Assembly: GCF_040529335.1 (NCBI RefSeq)
Contig: NZ_CP159534.1
Coordinates: 5,146,001 to 5,210,000, forward strand
DNA length: 64,000 nt
Direction: 5' to 3'
Source of the DNA: Streptomyces sp. HUAS MG91
Lineage (GTDB): Bacteria; Actinomycetota; Actinomycetes; Streptomycetales; Streptomycetaceae
Positions 51,804-59,521 of the stretch are shown one piece after another. The translations under genes and the position numbers were made by a program. The notes under the pieces are model-generated. The model saw only the letters and a list, made by a program, of their open reading frames with translations, was not told the DNA's origin and did no database searches. Each line of letters starts with the position of its first letter. Position 1 is the first letter of the stretch.

Positions 51804-52956
51804 TCGCCAGCGCGATCCCGACACCGCTGGAGCCGCCGCTCGTCGAGGTGACCGCCGCGTGCGCGTCGGGCTTCGCGGGGCCCGCGTCGCCCTTCGGGGC
51901 GGCCGAGGCCGACGGCGCGGCGGCCGTCTTCGCCAGGACGAGGTGGCCGACCGGGGAGACCTTGCCGTCGGCCTCGAAGCCCCAGTCGAGCAGCCGCGCG
52001 GCCTCCTTGTAGACCGCGAAGGACTCTCCGGAGCTGGGGTTCATGACGGTGACGAGCAGCACCTTGCCGCCGCGCTCGGCGACCCCGGTGAAGGTCGCGC
52101 CCGCGTTCGTGGTGTTGCCGTTCTTGACGCCCGCGATGCCCTTGTACGGCGAGATGCCGGAGTCCCCGGTGAGCAGCCGGTTGGTGTTCTGGATCTCGAA
52201 CCGCTCGGTCGTCTTCCCCTTCTTCTGCTCCTTGGGGAACTTGGCCCGCGCCGTCGCCGCGTACTCGCGGAAGTCCGGCTTCTGCAGCCCCGAGCGGGCG
52301 AACAGCGTCAGGTCGTACGCGGACGAGGTCTGGCCCGGCATGTCGTAGCCGTCGGGGCTGACCACGTGCGTGTCGTGCGCCTGCAGCGTGTCCGCGTGGG
52401 CCTGCATGTCCTTCACGGTCTGCGGGACGCCGTGGTTCATCGCGGACAGCACGTGCACCGCGTCGTTGCCCGACTTCAGGAAGACGCCCAGCCACAGGTC
52501 GTGGACCGTGTACGTGAAGCCCTCCTTGACGCCGACGAGGCTGGAGCCCGCGCCCATCCCCGCCAGGTCGGAGGGGACGACCTTGTGCGTCGTCGACTTC
52601 AGGAACTTCGGCAGGACCGTGTCCGCGAAGAGCATCTTCAGGGTGCTCGCGGGCGGCAGCTTCCAGTGCGCGTTGTGCGAGGCCAGCACCTCGCCCGACT
52701 CGGCGTCGCTGACGATCCAGGACTTCGCCGTCAGATCCTTGGGCAGGACCGGAGCGCCGCCGCCGAGGTCCACCTGGGTGCCCGCCTTCGCCAGCCGGGC
52801 GCCGCCGATGTCCGACATGGTCGCGGGTGGCTTGTCGTCCTTGTCGGCGGCGACCGCCGCGGGGGCGATCCCCGCCAGCGTCAGGGCACAGGCCGTCAGG
52901 ACGAGCGCGGACTTCTTCACGTACGAGGTGACGTACGACGCATGAGTGGCAGACAC
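51724..52956 (-). CDS. D-alanyl-D-alanine carboxypeptidase (membrane-anchored, PBP5-like)
   Basis: 410 residues from GTG 52956. Signal peptide near the N-terminus, an active-site Ser-x2-Lys in PASTLKMLFADTV near 115, SGN in LKSGNDAV, and KNG in IAGVKNGNTTNAG in place of the usual KTG. A C-terminal transmembrane helix (IALAITGGVLVVLAAGVFVV) anchors the enzyme outside the membrane. Trims the terminal D-Ala from peptidoglycan stem peptides. It overlaps YihY by 80 bases at the 3' end. A paralogue lies at 55202-56371. Confidence 0.92.
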   Translation of the reverse strand: MSATHASYVTSYVKKSALVLTACALTLAGIAPAAVAADKDDKPPATMSDIGGARLAKAGTQVDLGGGAPVLPKDLTAKSWIVSDAESGEVLASHNAHWKLPPASTLKMLFADTVLPKFLKSTTHKVVPSDLAGMGAGSSLVGVKEGFTYTVHDLWLGVFLKSGNDAVHVLSAMNHGVPQTVKDMQAHADTLQAHDTHVVSPDGYDMPGQTSSAYDLTLFARSGLQKPDFREYAATARAKFPKEQKKGKTTERFEIQNTNRLLTGDSGISPYKGIAGVKNGNTTNAGATFTGVAERGGKVLLVTVMNPSSGESFAVYKEAARLLDWGFEADGKVSPVGHLVLAKTAAAPSASAAPKGDAGPAKPDAHAAVTSTSGGSSGVGIALAITGGVLVVLAAGVFVVRKKWPAQKRS

Positions 52957-53065
52957 GCACGAGAACGTACAGGTACCCGGCCCGTAAGTCTCCGCCGAGG
53001 TGTTCTGTGTCTCCTCCGCCCCACCCCGGCGGCGGTGCGCCGCACGCGCTGGCGATACTGAACGC

Positions 53066-53308
53066 ATGAAGCTCAGTCGCCCCGTCTCCTGGTTCCTGCT
53101 CGCCTTCGGGGTGTGGTCGTGGATCATCTGGGTCACTTTCGCCAAAAATCTGTGGAAGGACGGCAGCGGCCTCGCCTTCGACGACGCCGGGGATCCGACC
53201 ACGTACTTCTGGGTCCACCTGACCCTCGCGATCGTTTCCTTTGTCTTGGGGACGGTGGTCGGGGTGATCGGGTTCCGCGGCGTGCGGTCCCAGCGCGACT
53301 CCGCCTAG
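53066..53308 (+). CDS. SCO4848-family small membrane protein
   Basis: 80 residues from ATG 53066. Two transmembrane helices: VSWFLLAFGVWSWIIWVTFAK and FWVHLTLAIVSFVLGTVVGVIGFRGV. The compact size and sequence match the actinobacterial SCO4848-type family as I recall it. Lies 12 bases before the metallophosphoesterase gene, so the two are probably co-transcribed. The function is unknown. Confidence 0.85.
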   Translation: MKLSRPVSWFLLAFGVWSWIIWVTFAKNLWKDGSGLAFDDAGDPTTYFWVHLTLAIVSFVLGTVVGVIGFRGVRSQRDSA

Positions 53309-53320
53309 CGGCGGCGGGTC

Positions 53321-54556
53321 ATGGTCGTCCTCCTCGTCCTCGCCGTCGTCGCCGTGCTCGCGGCCTTCGCCGGGCTGCACTACTACGCGTACCGGCGCCT
53401 GGTCCGCGCCACGACGGCCGGGCCCGGGTGGCCCCGGCGCCTCGGTGCCGCGGTGTTCGTGGCGGGCCCGGTGCTGATGTTCGCGGCGATCGCCGCGGAG
53501 CGGGCCGGAGCGCCGTTCCCGCTGCAACGGGCGCTCGCCTGGCCCGGGTTCCTGTGGATGGCGTTCGCCCTCTACCTGCTGCTCGCGCTGCTGGTGGGGG
53601 AGGCGGTGCGGCCGGTGCTGCGGCGAGTGCTCGACCGCGGGACGCGCCGCCCCGGGCCCGCCGCCGACGAGGCCGCGCCGGAGCCGGCCCCCGAACCGGC
53701 CCCCGCCCCCGAACCGGCGCCCGTCGCCGCTCCCACCCGTCGGCTGGTCCTCGCCCGGACCGTGGGCGCCGCCTCGGCCGTCGCCGCCGCCGGGATCGTC
53801 GGCAACGGCGCCTACGGCGTGCTGCGCGGCCCGAAGGTGAAGCGGGTCACGGTCCCGCTGGCCAAACTGCCGCGCTCCGCGCACGGGTTCCGGATCGCGG
53901 TGGTCAGCGACGTGCACCTCGGCCCGGTGCTCGGCCGCGGCTTCGCCGAGCGCGTCGTCGACATCGTCAACGGCACCCAGCCCGACCTGATCGCGGTCGT
54001 CGGCGACCTCGTCGACGGCAGCGTCGAGGACCTCGCCCCGGCCGTCGCCCCGCTGGCCCGGCTCCGCTCCCGGCACGGCACGTACTTCGTCACCGGCAAC
54101 CACGAGTACTTCTCCGGCGCCGACCCCTGGGTGGCGCACGTCCGCGAGATCGGGATGCGGCCGCTGGCCAACGCCCGGGTGGAGATGGGCGCGTTCGACC
54201 TCGCCGGGGTCAACGACATCAGCGGCGCGAACCACGGCGAGGGCCCCGACTACGGCAAGGCGCTCGGCGACCGCGACACCTCCCGCGCCGCCGTGCTCCT
54301 CGCCCACCAGCCCGTGATGATCCACGAGGCGGTGAAGCACGGCGTCGACCTCCAGCTCTCCGGCCACACCCACGGCGGACAGCTGTGGCCCGGCAACTTC
54401 GTCGCGGACGCGGCCAATCCGACCCTCGCGGGCCTGGAGTCCTACGGCGACACCCAGCTCTACGTCAGCCGGGGCGCCGGGGCCTGGGGCCCACCGGTGC
54501 GGGTGGGGGCGCCGTCCGACATCACGGTCGTCGAGCTGGCGTCGCGTCAGGCCTGA
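53321..54556 (+). CDS. Membrane-anchored metallophosphoesterase
   Basis: 411 residues. An N-terminal membrane region (several helices, about 1-110), a Pro/Glu-rich linker (APEPAPEPAPAPEPA), a TAT-like motif region around RRLVLARTVGAAS, then a calcineurin-type domain with VSDVHLGPV, GDLVDGS, GNHEYFSG and GHTHGGQLWP motifs. Metal-dependent phosphoester hydrolysis outside the membrane is likely. The substrate is unknown, possibly a lipid phosphate such as UDP-diacylglucosamine in similar proteins. Confidence 0.9.
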   Translation: MVVLLVLAVVAVLAAFAGLHYYAYRRLVRATTAGPGWPRRLGAAVFVAGPVLMFAAIAAERAGAPFPLQRALAWPGFLWMAFALYLLLALLVGEAVRPVLRRVLDRGTRRPGPAADEAAPEPAPEPAPAPEPAPVAAPTRRLVLARTVGAASAVAAAGIVGNGAYGVLRGPKVKRVTVPLAKLPRSAHGFRIAVVSDVHLGPVLGRGFAERVVDIVNGTQPDLIAVVGDLVDGSVEDLAPAVAPLARLRSRHGTYFVTGNHEYFSGADPWVAHVREIGMRPLANARVEMGAFDLAGVNDISGANHGEGPDYGKALGDRDTSRAAVLLAHQPVMIHEAVKHGVDLQLSGHTHGGQLWPGNFVADAANPTLAGLESYGDTQLYVSRGAGAWGPPVRVGAPSDITVVELASRQA

Positions 54557-54715
54557 CCACGGCCGCGGGCGCCTGACCGAATACCGACGTGCTGTCGGTG
54601 ACCGTGGTGGCACTCAGCGTATTCATGCCGCAGCATCATGTGTCGCAACTGTGTTCACGGTATGCGTGAACGGACAAAGTACGTCCGGCGACGGATGAGG
54701 AGGAGGTGGCTACGT

Positions 54716-55114
54716 GTGTTGCGGCGCAGTGCGTTCAGACTGCCCCGGCACCCGGCCTCGGTGGGGATCGCGCGGCTACGGGTGCGCGATCATCTCGCGG
54801 TCTGGGGGCACACAGGGCCGGCTGAAGCGCTGGACACCGCGATTCTGCTCGTGTCCGAACTGGCGACGAACGCCGTGCGGCACGGTCCCGTGCGGGAGCG
54901 TGAGTTCGAGGTCGCGGTGACGGTGCTCGCGGACGGCTCGTGCTTCATCGAGGTGTCCGACGCGGCGTCGGCCGAGCCCGAGGTGAAGGTGCCGTACCCG
55001 GCCGAGGACGAGAACGGTCGGGGGCTGCATCTGGTTGATGCGCTTGCCGAGGCGTGGGGGGTCTGGCAGCGCGGCCGCTACGGCAAAACGGTCTGGGCCC
55101 TGGTCCGTTCCTGA
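54716..55114 (+). CDS. RsbW-like ATP-binding regulatory protein
   Basis: 132 residues from GTG 54716, chosen because AGGAGG lies 9 bases upstream; earlier in-frame ATGs at 54662 and 54695 lack this. HATPase_c_2 domain: AILLVSELATNAVRHGP (N box), EVSDAAS, and DENGRGLHLVDALAEAWGV (G2). A small anti-sigma/anti-anti-sigma type regulator. No HTH or DUF397 gene adjoins this copy, unlike the one at 18035. Confidence 0.85.
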   Translation: MLRRSAFRLPRHPASVGIARLRVRDHLAVWGHTGPAEALDTAILLVSELATNAVRHGPVREREFEVAVTVLADGSCFIEVSDAASAEPEVKVPYPAEDENGRGLHLVDALAEAWGVWQRGRYGKTVWALVRS

Positions 55115-55201
55115 CCCCCCCAAGGAGCGGGGCCTTGCCCCAGCCCTCTCCACATCCCCGGTTTCGCCGTCCGCCCCCGGGGCGCGCGTGACGAACTGGG
55201 A

Positions 55202-56371
55202 TCAGGCCCGGCGGCGGCCGGTGGGCCGACGGCGGCGGCGCAGGGCCACCAGGCTTCCGCCCGCCAGCGCAGCCACCACGGCGGACCCCCCGAGCGCCCA
55301 CCCCTCCCGCCCCTCGGCCGACCCGCCGGAGGAGGCCGCCGGCGCCCCGGCGACCGGCGACGCCGACTCCTTGGGGCGCTCGCTCAACGGCACGACCAGC
55401 TCCCCGACGGCACCGGCCCTGCCCCCGGCCCGGAACCCCCAGTCGAGCAGCGCCGCAGTCTCCTCGTACACCTCGGCCCCGGACCCGGGATGCATCACGG
55501 TCACCAGAAGCGTGCGCCCGTCGCGGGTGGCGGCACCGGTGAAGGTGTTCCCGGCGTTGGTCGTATAGCCGTTCTTGACGCCGATCAGCCCCTGGTACGG
55601 GGCGACCCCCTGCCCGGTCAGCAGGCGGTCGGTGTTCTGGATCTGGAAGGTCTTGGAGCCGCCCGCGGGGAAGTCGGCGACGCGCGTGGCGCAGTACCCG
55701 CGGAAGTCGTCGTTCTTCAGCCCCGCGCGAGCGAAGAGCGTGAGGTCGTACGCGGAGGAGAGCTGCCCCTTGTGGTCGAAGCCGTCGGGGCTGACGACAT
55801 GGGTGTCCTCGGCCTGGAGATCCTTCGCGCGGGCCTGCATCTGCGCGACGGTCTGCTCGACGCCGCCGTTCATGTGGGCGAGGACGTGCACGGCGTCGTT
55901 GCCGGAGCGCAGGAAGACGCCCTGCCACAACTGGTGGACGGTGTACGTGGTGCCGGCCTGGACGCCGACGAGGCTGGAGCCGTACGGGATCCCGGCCAGG
56001 TCCTCGGCGGTCACCCGGTGCCGGTCGGTGGCGGCGAACTTCGGCAGCACGGTGTCCGCGAAGAGCATCTTCAGGGTGGAGGCGGGAGCCAGCGCCTTGT
56101 GCGCGTTGAACGAGGCCAGCACCTCGCCGCTGTCGTTGTCGGCGACGAGCCACGCACGGGCCCTGAGCCCCGGCGGCTTCGGCACCCCGGCGCCGCGCCG
56201 CACCTGCACCCCGGCCGCACCGAGCCGCGCGCCGCCCACGACCGGTGCGGCGGAGGCCCGCTGCGCGGGAAGGGTGAGAGCGGCGGCCGCTCCGATGCCG
56301 AGACCGAGCGCGGCGCGACGGCCGAACGGGGAGGACGACGGGTGCTGCGGGGACGAGGCTGTGCCGGGCAT
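55202..56371 (-). CDS. D-alanyl-D-alanine carboxypeptidase with Tat-type signal
   Basis: 389 residues. N-terminal twin-arginine-like signal (FGRRAALGLGIGAAAALTLP) suggests Tat export. Catalytic S-x2-K in PASTLKMLFADTV, SGN in LRSGNDAV, and KNG in IGVKNGYTTNAG. A C-terminal membrane helix and Arg-rich tail follow (VVAALAGGSLVALRRRRR). It is a paralogue of 51724-52956, from which it is separated by three small genes. The pair probably arose by duplication, with different export routes. Confidence 0.9.
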   Translation of the reverse strand: MPGTASSPQHPSSSPFGRRAALGLGIGAAAALTLPAQRASAAPVVGGARLGAAGVQVRRGAGVPKPPGLRARAWLVADNDSGEVLASFNAHKALAPASTLKMLFADTVLPKFAATDRHRVTAEDLAGIPYGSSLVGVQAGTTYTVHQLWQGVFLRSGNDAVHVLAHMNGGVEQTVAQMQARAKDLQAEDTHVVSPDGFDHKGQLSSAYDLTLFARAGLKNDDFRGYCATRVADFPAGGSKTFQIQNTDRLLTGQGVAPYQGLIGVKNGYTTNAGNTFTGAATRDGRTLLVTVMHPGSGAEVYEETAALLDWGFRAGGRAGAVGELVVPLSERPKESASPVAGAPAASSGGSAEGREGWALGGSAVVAALAGGSLVALRRRRRPTGRRRA

Positions 56372-56419
56372 CCCGCGAAGGTACAGCTCAAAGCTGAGGC
56401 AAAGGTAAGAGGGGTCGGT

Positions 56420-57115
56420 CTATCGGCTCTGCCGGGGCCGGGTCATCCCCGGCAGGAAGTCGGTGAACAGCTCGTGCACCTCGTGGACAAGCGGCCGCAG
56501 CACCCGGAACCGGGCCAGCGCCACCCCCCGCGTCGTCAGCCGCGCGCCCCGGCCCGCCAGCCGCCGGCTGCGCTCCCGGTCCTCGGACGAGTCGAAGACC
56601 CAGTACAGGACGAGCCCCATCTGCGACAGCCACATCAACTCCGGCAGGATCTCGGCGAGTTCGGCCGGCACCTTCGCCTTCGAACCGGCGAGCACCTCCC
56701 GGTGCACGGAGATCGCCGCCTGCCGCGCGTGCTCCGACTCCGGTGAGAACGGGCTGAGCGGGGACTCCGGATCGGCGGCGTTCTTGAAGAACTGCGCCGC
56801 GAACTCGTGGTACGGCTCCGCGATCTCCAGCCAGACCCCGAGCACCCCGGCGAGCCGCGCCTCCAGATCGGTCTCCGTGTCGAGCACGGACCGGACCGCC
56901 GCCTGGTGCTCGGCGGCGATCCGGTCGTAGAACCCCTGGATGAGGTGTTCCTTGCCCGCGAAGTAGTAGTACGCGTTGCCGACCGAGACCCCGGCCTCCT
57001 GGGCGATCGCCCGCATCGTGGTCCTGTCGTAGCCCCGCTCCCGGAACAGCCGCATCGCGGTCTCCAGGATCAGTGCCCGCGTCTGCTCGCTCTTCACGGT
57101 CTTCTCTGCTGCCAC
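56420..57115 (-). CDS. TetR-family regulator, last gene of an autoregulated operon
   Basis: 231 residues from GTG 57115. TetR HTH: SEQTRALILETAMRLFRERGYDRTTMRAIAQEAGVSVGNAYYYFAGKEHLI (about 9-59). The helical ligand domain is long and ends in Arg-rich segments. Located 10 bases after the DCC gene, so the three-gene operon includes its own regulator. The TTGAAC palindromes upstream of the operon start are plausible binding sites. Confidence 0.9.
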   Translation of the reverse strand: MAAEKTVKSEQTRALILETAMRLFRERGYDRTTMRAIAQEAGVSVGNAYYYFAGKEHLIQGFYDRIAAEHQAAVRSVLDTETDLEARLAGVLGVWLEIAEPYHEFAAQFFKNAADPESPLSPFSPESEHARQAAISVHREVLAGSKAKVPAELAEILPELMWLSQMGLVLYWVFDSSEDRERSRRLAGRGARLTTRGVALARFRVLRPLVHEVHELFTDFLPGMTRPRQSR

Positions 57116-57125
57116 GCCGCCGAGC

Positions 57126-57674
57126 CTAATCGGCCGTGCGGCAGCCGCTGTCGCAGCCCGCCGCCCGGTCCGCGGGCTCCTCCCCGTACCCGTAGGCCTC
57201 GTGGAACCAGCCGTCCTTCGGGTCGTACCGCCAGCCGTCCGCGCGCCGGTACGCCCCGCCGCCCGCCTGCGGGCCCCACTGGGCCTCCCGGTACCGGGAG
57301 GCCGCGAGCACCACCTGCTTGGCCACCTTCATCCCGGCGGGCGTCGCCATCCGGTGGGCGGTGGGCCGGTACGCGCGCAGCGCCCACATGCAGACGACCC
57401 AGGCGGCCGGGCCCCGGTAGAGCTGCCCGCCGTCGCCGATCACCGTGATGTCGCCGAGCGTCGCCGCGTGATCGAGGTCCGGGAAGAGCTGCCGGGCCCG
57501 GGCGTGCCCGGCCGGGACCAGATCGAGCGGCACCAACTGGCGCTGCTTCACCAGCCAGTTCCGTACGAAGGTGCACAGGTGGCACTCGGCGTCGTACAGC
57601 ACCGTGAGCCGGCGGACCGGGACGTCCCCCCGGGCGCCCCGGTCCGCTTCCCCCACGACTCCCACCGCGCTCAC
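57126..57674 (-). CDS. DCC-family thiol-disulfide-like protein (DUF393)
   Basis: 182 residues from GTG 57674, overlapping the upstream stop. The DCC family core is VLYDAECHLCTFVRNWLVKQ with the C-x2-C pair, then VPLDLVPAGHARAR and ITVIGDGGQLYRGPAAW. C-terminal part ends in Cys residues (CDSGC). The C-x2-C motif suggests thiol/disulfide oxidoreductase activity on an unknown partner. It is the middle gene of the TetR-terminated operon. Confidence 0.88.
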   Translation of the reverse strand: MSAVGVVGEADRGARGDVPVRRLTVLYDAECHLCTFVRNWLVKQRQLVPLDLVPAGHARARQLFPDLDHAATLGDITVIGDGGQLYRGPAAWVVCMWALRAYRPTAHRMATPAGMKVAKQVVLAASRYREAQWGPQAGGGAYRRADGWRYDPKDGWFHEAYGYGEEPADRAAGCDSGCRTAD

Positions 57675-58078
57675 ACCCCGGCCGCCGGAGCGGCCCACCC
57701 CTGCGGCGGGACCGGCGGCTGCTGCTCGCGCTCCATGAGGCCGCGCCGCCGGATCTTGTTGAGGACGTAGACGTTCCCCAGGTGCATCACGCCGAGCGCG
57801 AGCAGGACGACGCCGAGCTTGGTCGAGAGGTTCTCGAAGATCTCGCGCGTGGTGGTGATGGTCCCGTCGCCGCTCAGATACAGGGCCACGAAGCCGAGGT
57901 TCACCAGGTAGAAGCCGACCACCAGCAGGTGGTTGACGGCGTCGGCCAGTTTCTCGTCGCCGTGCAGGACGTCGGAGAGAAAGATCCGGCCGTTGCGGCT
58001 CAGGGTGCGCGCCACCCAGACGGTCAGCCCGATGCTGACGACGAGGTAGACGACGTACGCGACGACTGTGAGGTCCAT
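57671..58078 (-). CDS. Integral membrane protein, first gene of TetR operon
   Basis: 135 residues from ATG 58078, which has GGAGGG 4-9 bases upstream; longer in-frame extension reads through the operators. Three transmembrane helices: VVAYVVYLVVSIGLTVWVA, NHLLVVGFYLVNLGFVALYL, and TKLGVVLLALGVMHLGNVYVL. The C-terminus is Pro-rich. No family firmly recognised. Together with the DCC protein it could form a membrane redox unit; this is inferred from operon context only. Confidence 0.8.
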   Translation of the reverse strand: MDLTVVAYVVYLVVSIGLTVWVARTLSRNGRIFLSDVLHGDEKLADAVNHLLVVGFYLVNLGFVALYLSGDGTITTTREIFENLSTKLGVVLLALGVMHLGNVYVLNKIRRRGLMEREQQPPVPPQGWAAPAAGV

Positions 58079-58090
58079 GCCCCACCCTCC

Positions 58091-58150
58091 TTGAACGCGT
58101 TCAAAAACGCTGACAGGGATGAATGTAGCCCTGTTTTTGAACACGTTCAA
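58091..58150. promoter_or_regulatory. Paired TTGAAC-N2-GTTCAA operators for the TetR operon
   Basis: TTGAACGCGTTCAA (58091-58104, a perfect 14-bp palindrome) and TTGAACACGTTCAA (58137-58150) lie 46 bases apart. The flanking AAAAC/GTTTT extends the two as inverted arms of 18 bases with one mismatch. They are just upstream of the operon start and are the probable sites of the operon-encoded TetR. Confidence 0.75.
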
Positions 58151-58188
58151 GCGAGAGTCGCCCTAGGGGGCCGCACGTGACGGGAGTC

Positions 58189-58623
58189 TCAACTGCGGGC
58201 GAGTTCGGGCCGCTTGAGGTAGTCGGTGAACCCGATGACGTTGCCCCACGGATCGGCGAACTCGACGACGTATCCGGTGGAGGTGGAGAAGGGCGGGTCG
58301 AGGAGGTCGATCCCGGCCGCGGTCAGCTGCTCGCCCGCGGCCCGCGCGTCGCGCACCTCCAGCCACAGCCGCGCGGCGGGCCACGCCGGGGAGCGCCGCC
58401 CGAACTCCTCCTCGGCGCGCAGCAACAGCCCAGGGGTCTCCTTGCCGGCGCCGAGCAGGGCGATCCCCGCCTCGTCGAACCGCACCTTCACGCAGAACCC
58501 GGCGCGCTCGTAGAAGGCGACGGCCTCGGCGAGGTCGCCGACGGGGAACAGGGCGTTGTCGAAGCCGAGTACCTCAAGGGCGGGGAGGTCGGGGGCGGCG
58601 TCGAGTCGATTGTCAGGTGACAT
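58189..58623 (-). CDS. VOC-family (glyoxalase/dioxygenase-like) protein
   Basis: 144 residues. Two beta-alpha-beta-beta-beta modules: ALFPVGDLAEAVAFYERAGFCVKVRFDEAGIALL and RLWLEVRDARAAGEQLTAAGIDLLDPPFSTSTGYVVEFADPWGNVIGFTDYL. Metal ligands may include Glu in VVEFADPWGN. The substrate is unknown. It lies on the same strand upstream of the membrane/DCC/TetR operon, with the operators between them. Confidence 0.88.
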   Translation of the reverse strand: MSPDNRLDAAPDLPALEVLGFDNALFPVGDLAEAVAFYERAGFCVKVRFDEAGIALLGAGKETPGLLLRAEEEFGRRSPAWPAARLWLEVRDARAAGEQLTAAGIDLLDPPFSTSTGYVVEFADPWGNVIGFTDYLKRPELARS

Positions 58624-58700
58624 TCCGTCAGATTAGCCGCCGAGTCGGGCAAAAGCCGTGCAGCGGGGGCCGTCGCCGTGTGCGCCGCCGCCGAAACGGC

Positions 58701-58735
58701 CGTGGGCCCCGCTCCGGGAAGGAGCGGGGCCCACG
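58701..58735. terminator. Strong terminator of the sdh operon
   Basis: A perfect 15-bp stem, CGTGGGCCCCGCTCC (58701-58715) and GGAGCGGGGCCCACG (58721-58735), has a 5-base loop. It lies just downstream of the sdhB stop and also separates sdh from the VOC gene. Confidence 0.9.
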
Positions 58736-58756
58736 GCACGGGCGGGACCGGGAAGG

Positions 58757-59521
58757 TCAGTAGCGGCGCGTGATCAGCGCGCGCTTCACTTCCTGGATCG
58801 CCTTGGTGACCTCGATGCCACGCGGGCAGGCGTCCGTGCAGTTGAAGGTGGTGCGGCAGCGCCACACACCGTCACGGTCGTTGAGGATCTCCAGCCGCTG
58901 CTCCCCGGCCTCGTCGCGCGAGTCGAAGATGAAGCGGTGGGCGTTCACGATGGCGGCCGGACCGAAGTACTGGCCGTCGTTCCAGAACACCGGGCAGGAC
59001 GACGTGCACGCGGCGCACAGGATGCACTTGGTGGTGTCGTCGAAGCGCTCGCGGTCCTCGGCGGACTGCAGGCGCTCGCGCGTCGGCTCGTTGCCCTTGG
59101 TGACCAGGAACGGCATGACGTCCCGGTACGCCTGGAAGAACGGGTCCATGTCGACCACGAGGTCCTTCAGCACGGTGAGGCCCTTGATGGCCTCGACCGT
59201 GATCGGCTTCTCGGGGTTGATGTCCTTGATGAGCGTCTTGCAGGCAAGGCGGTTCTTGCCGTTGATGCGCATCGCGTCGGACCCGCAGATGCCGTGCGCG
59301 CAGGACCGGCGGAAGGTCAGCGACCCGTCCAGGTCCCACTTGATCTTGTGGAGGGCGTCGAGGACGCGCTCCTTCGGGTCGATGTCGAGCTGGAAGTCTT
59401 CCCAGGTCGACTCCGCCGAGACCTCCGGGTTGAACCGGCGGATCCGGAAGGTGACCGTGATGAGGTGCGAGCCGTTGTCCGCCTCGAGCGCCTCGAGCTT
59501 GTCCATGGTCGGAGTAGCCAT
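58757..59521 (-). CDS. sdhB: Succinate dehydrogenase iron-sulfur subunit
   Basis: 254 residues. Carries the 2Fe-2S (CAHGICGSDAMRI...C), 4Fe-4S (CILCAACTSSCP) and 3Fe-4S (CTDACPRG) clusters. Passes electrons from the flavin subunit to the membrane quinone site. The start overlaps the sdhA stop by 1 base (TGATG). Last gene of sdhCDAB, followed by a perfect-stem terminator. Confidence 0.97.
   Translation of the reverse strand: MATPTMDKLEALEADNGSHLITVTFRIRRFNPEVSAESTWEDFQLDIDPKERVLDALHKIKWDLDGSLTFRRSCAHGICGSDAMRINGKNRLACKTLIKDINPEKPITVEAIKGLTVLKDLVVDMDPFFQAYRDVMPFLVTKGNEPTRERLQSAEDRERFDDTTKCILCAACTSSCPVFWNDGQYFGPAAIVNAHRFIFDSRDEAGEQRLEILNDRDGVWRCRTTFNCTDACPRGIEVTKAIQEVKRALITRRY

Noticed and set aside
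51599..54613. 1004-codon minus-strand frame
   Set aside because: It runs antisense through the metallophosphoesterase gene and out of frame through dacC, with no motif of its own.
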